From a virus, in the IMG/VR virus record IMGVR_UViG_3300009180_000262, positions 1 through 21,157 of that record: DNA of 21,157 nt. The stretch is one strand, 5' to 3'. A program made the translations under genes and the position numbers. Under the pieces are notes generated by a model, which searched no databases, was not told the DNA's origin, and saw nothing but the letters and a program-made list of their open reading frames with translations. Position 1 is the first letter of the stretch, and each line of letters starts with the position of its first letter. This document shows positions 20,752 through 21,157 of this stretch, in pieces.

Positions 20752-21157
20752 ATGGATTGGTTTAAACATGATTCTAACGCTAACCTAGATGAGAAACTTC
20801 AAGAGGTGCTGCTGGATTACGGACTGGAAGGTTATGGTCTGTACTGGTACTGCATTGAACTTATTGTAGGCAAGACAAACACAGACAACATCACATTTGA
20901 ACTTAAGCATGATGCTCGAATTATTGCTAGGAATACAGGATCAACTCCCCAGAAGGTAGAGGAGATGATGAAGCGATTTGTAACGCTAGGACTGTTTGAA
21001 AATACTGATGGGAAAATCACTTGCTTGAAGGTAGCCAAGCGTTTAATGACTTCTGCTACAAGTAACCCACAAATGAGAACTATGATTCAGAACATCAAAT
21101 CAAATCAATCAGTTGAGATGCCGTCATGTCATCGTCATGACGAGGTCATGCCAGATA
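20752..21157 (+). CDS. DUF4373-type replication initiator-like protein (partial, 3' end outside window)
   Basis: 135 codons visible. The N-terminus MDWFKHDSNANLDEKLQEVL, then DYGLEGYGLYWYCIELIVG, is characteristic of the DUF4373/Lin1244-type domain found in phage replication organisers. A winged-helix-like segment follows (VEEMMKRFVTLGLFENTDGK). From residue ~120 the sequence becomes SVEMPSCHRHDEVMPD, a short repeat-like segment encoded by regularly spaced GTCATG boxes. GGAG lies six bases ahead of the ATG. The consensus promoter just upstream suggests strong, early expression. Likely binds an origin and recruits host helicase or loader; the C-terminal domain is not visible. Confidence 0.82.
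   Translation, partial: MDWFKHDSNANLDEKLQEVLLDYGLEGYGLYWYCIELIVGKTNTDNITFELKHDARIIARNTGSTPQKVEEMMKRFVTLGLFENTDGKITCLKVAKRLMTSATSNPQMRTMIQNIKSNQSVEMPSCHRHDEVMPD
21123..21150 (+). repeat. Three GTCATG boxes at 11-bp spacing, candidate intragenic origin iterons
   Basis: GTCATG at 21123-21128, 21134-21139 and 21145-21150 repeats exactly every 11 bases, one helical turn. The middle box lies in a perfect 10-bp palindrome CGTCATGACG (21133-21142). They sit inside the coding sequence of the putative initiator, like the origin within lambda gene O. The array may continue beyond the window end. Confidence 0.5.

Overview
The window is part of an AT-rich, tightly packed genome of a tailed bacteriophage, probably podovirus-like. 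Genes overlap by 1-4 bases (many TAATG and ATGA junctions), and no cellular housekeeping genes, tRNAs, rRNAs or insertion sequences were seen. The host is most plausibly a PQQ-producing proteobacterium. A methylotroph is the leading guess, because a 23-codon gene at 16847-16918 reads as pqqA, the peptide precursor of the methanol-dehydrogenase cofactor PQQ. That host assignment is inference.

Region 1 (1-15463, all plus strand) is a late operon of structural and lysis genes. It starts with the end of a tail-fibre gene. Then come a set of repeat-rich tail-fibre/appendage genes with a tail assembly chaperone, a 602-aa propeller-like tail/stabilisation protein, a small beta-rich protein, a GNAT-like protein and a series of Gly/Ala-rich candidate DNA-ejection proteins. 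A lysis block follows: a TM/coiled-coil protein, a zinc-ribbon peptide, an M15-type endolysin and a 3TM holin. The block is followed by a calcineurin-like phosphoesterase and two large proteins that resemble phage polyvalent/ejected proteins.

Region 2 (15452-20233, minus strand) is an early-type block of small genes. It holds a DUF1071-type single-strand annealing protein, SSB, two adjacent winged-helix regulators, several short uncharacterised genes and two tiny membrane peptides. Two candidate promoters reading leftward (16651-16678 and 20272-20299) share the same layout: TTGCA(T/A), a 16-bp spacer, and a GAG-TATAGT-T box. Inside this block pqqA sits alone on the plus strand. It has an upstream terminator-like hairpin, candidate operators and promoter, a strong ribosome binding site and a hairpin behind it, so it looks like an autonomous 'moron' cassette.

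Region 3 (20355-21157, plus strand) begins a rightward replication module: a DUF1064-type nuclease, a consensus-like promoter, and the 5' part of a DUF4373-type replication initiator. The initiator coding sequence contains three GTCATG boxes at exact 11-bp spacing, a candidate intragenic origin, where the window ends.

Together this suggests divergent early/replication transcription, a convergent late operon that meets the early block at about 15452-15463, and one host-derived metabolic gene placed under its own control. The pqqA cassette is the most striking content. The next most notable are a ~50-residue module repeated five times across two virion proteins, the paired early promoters, and the iteron-like array.
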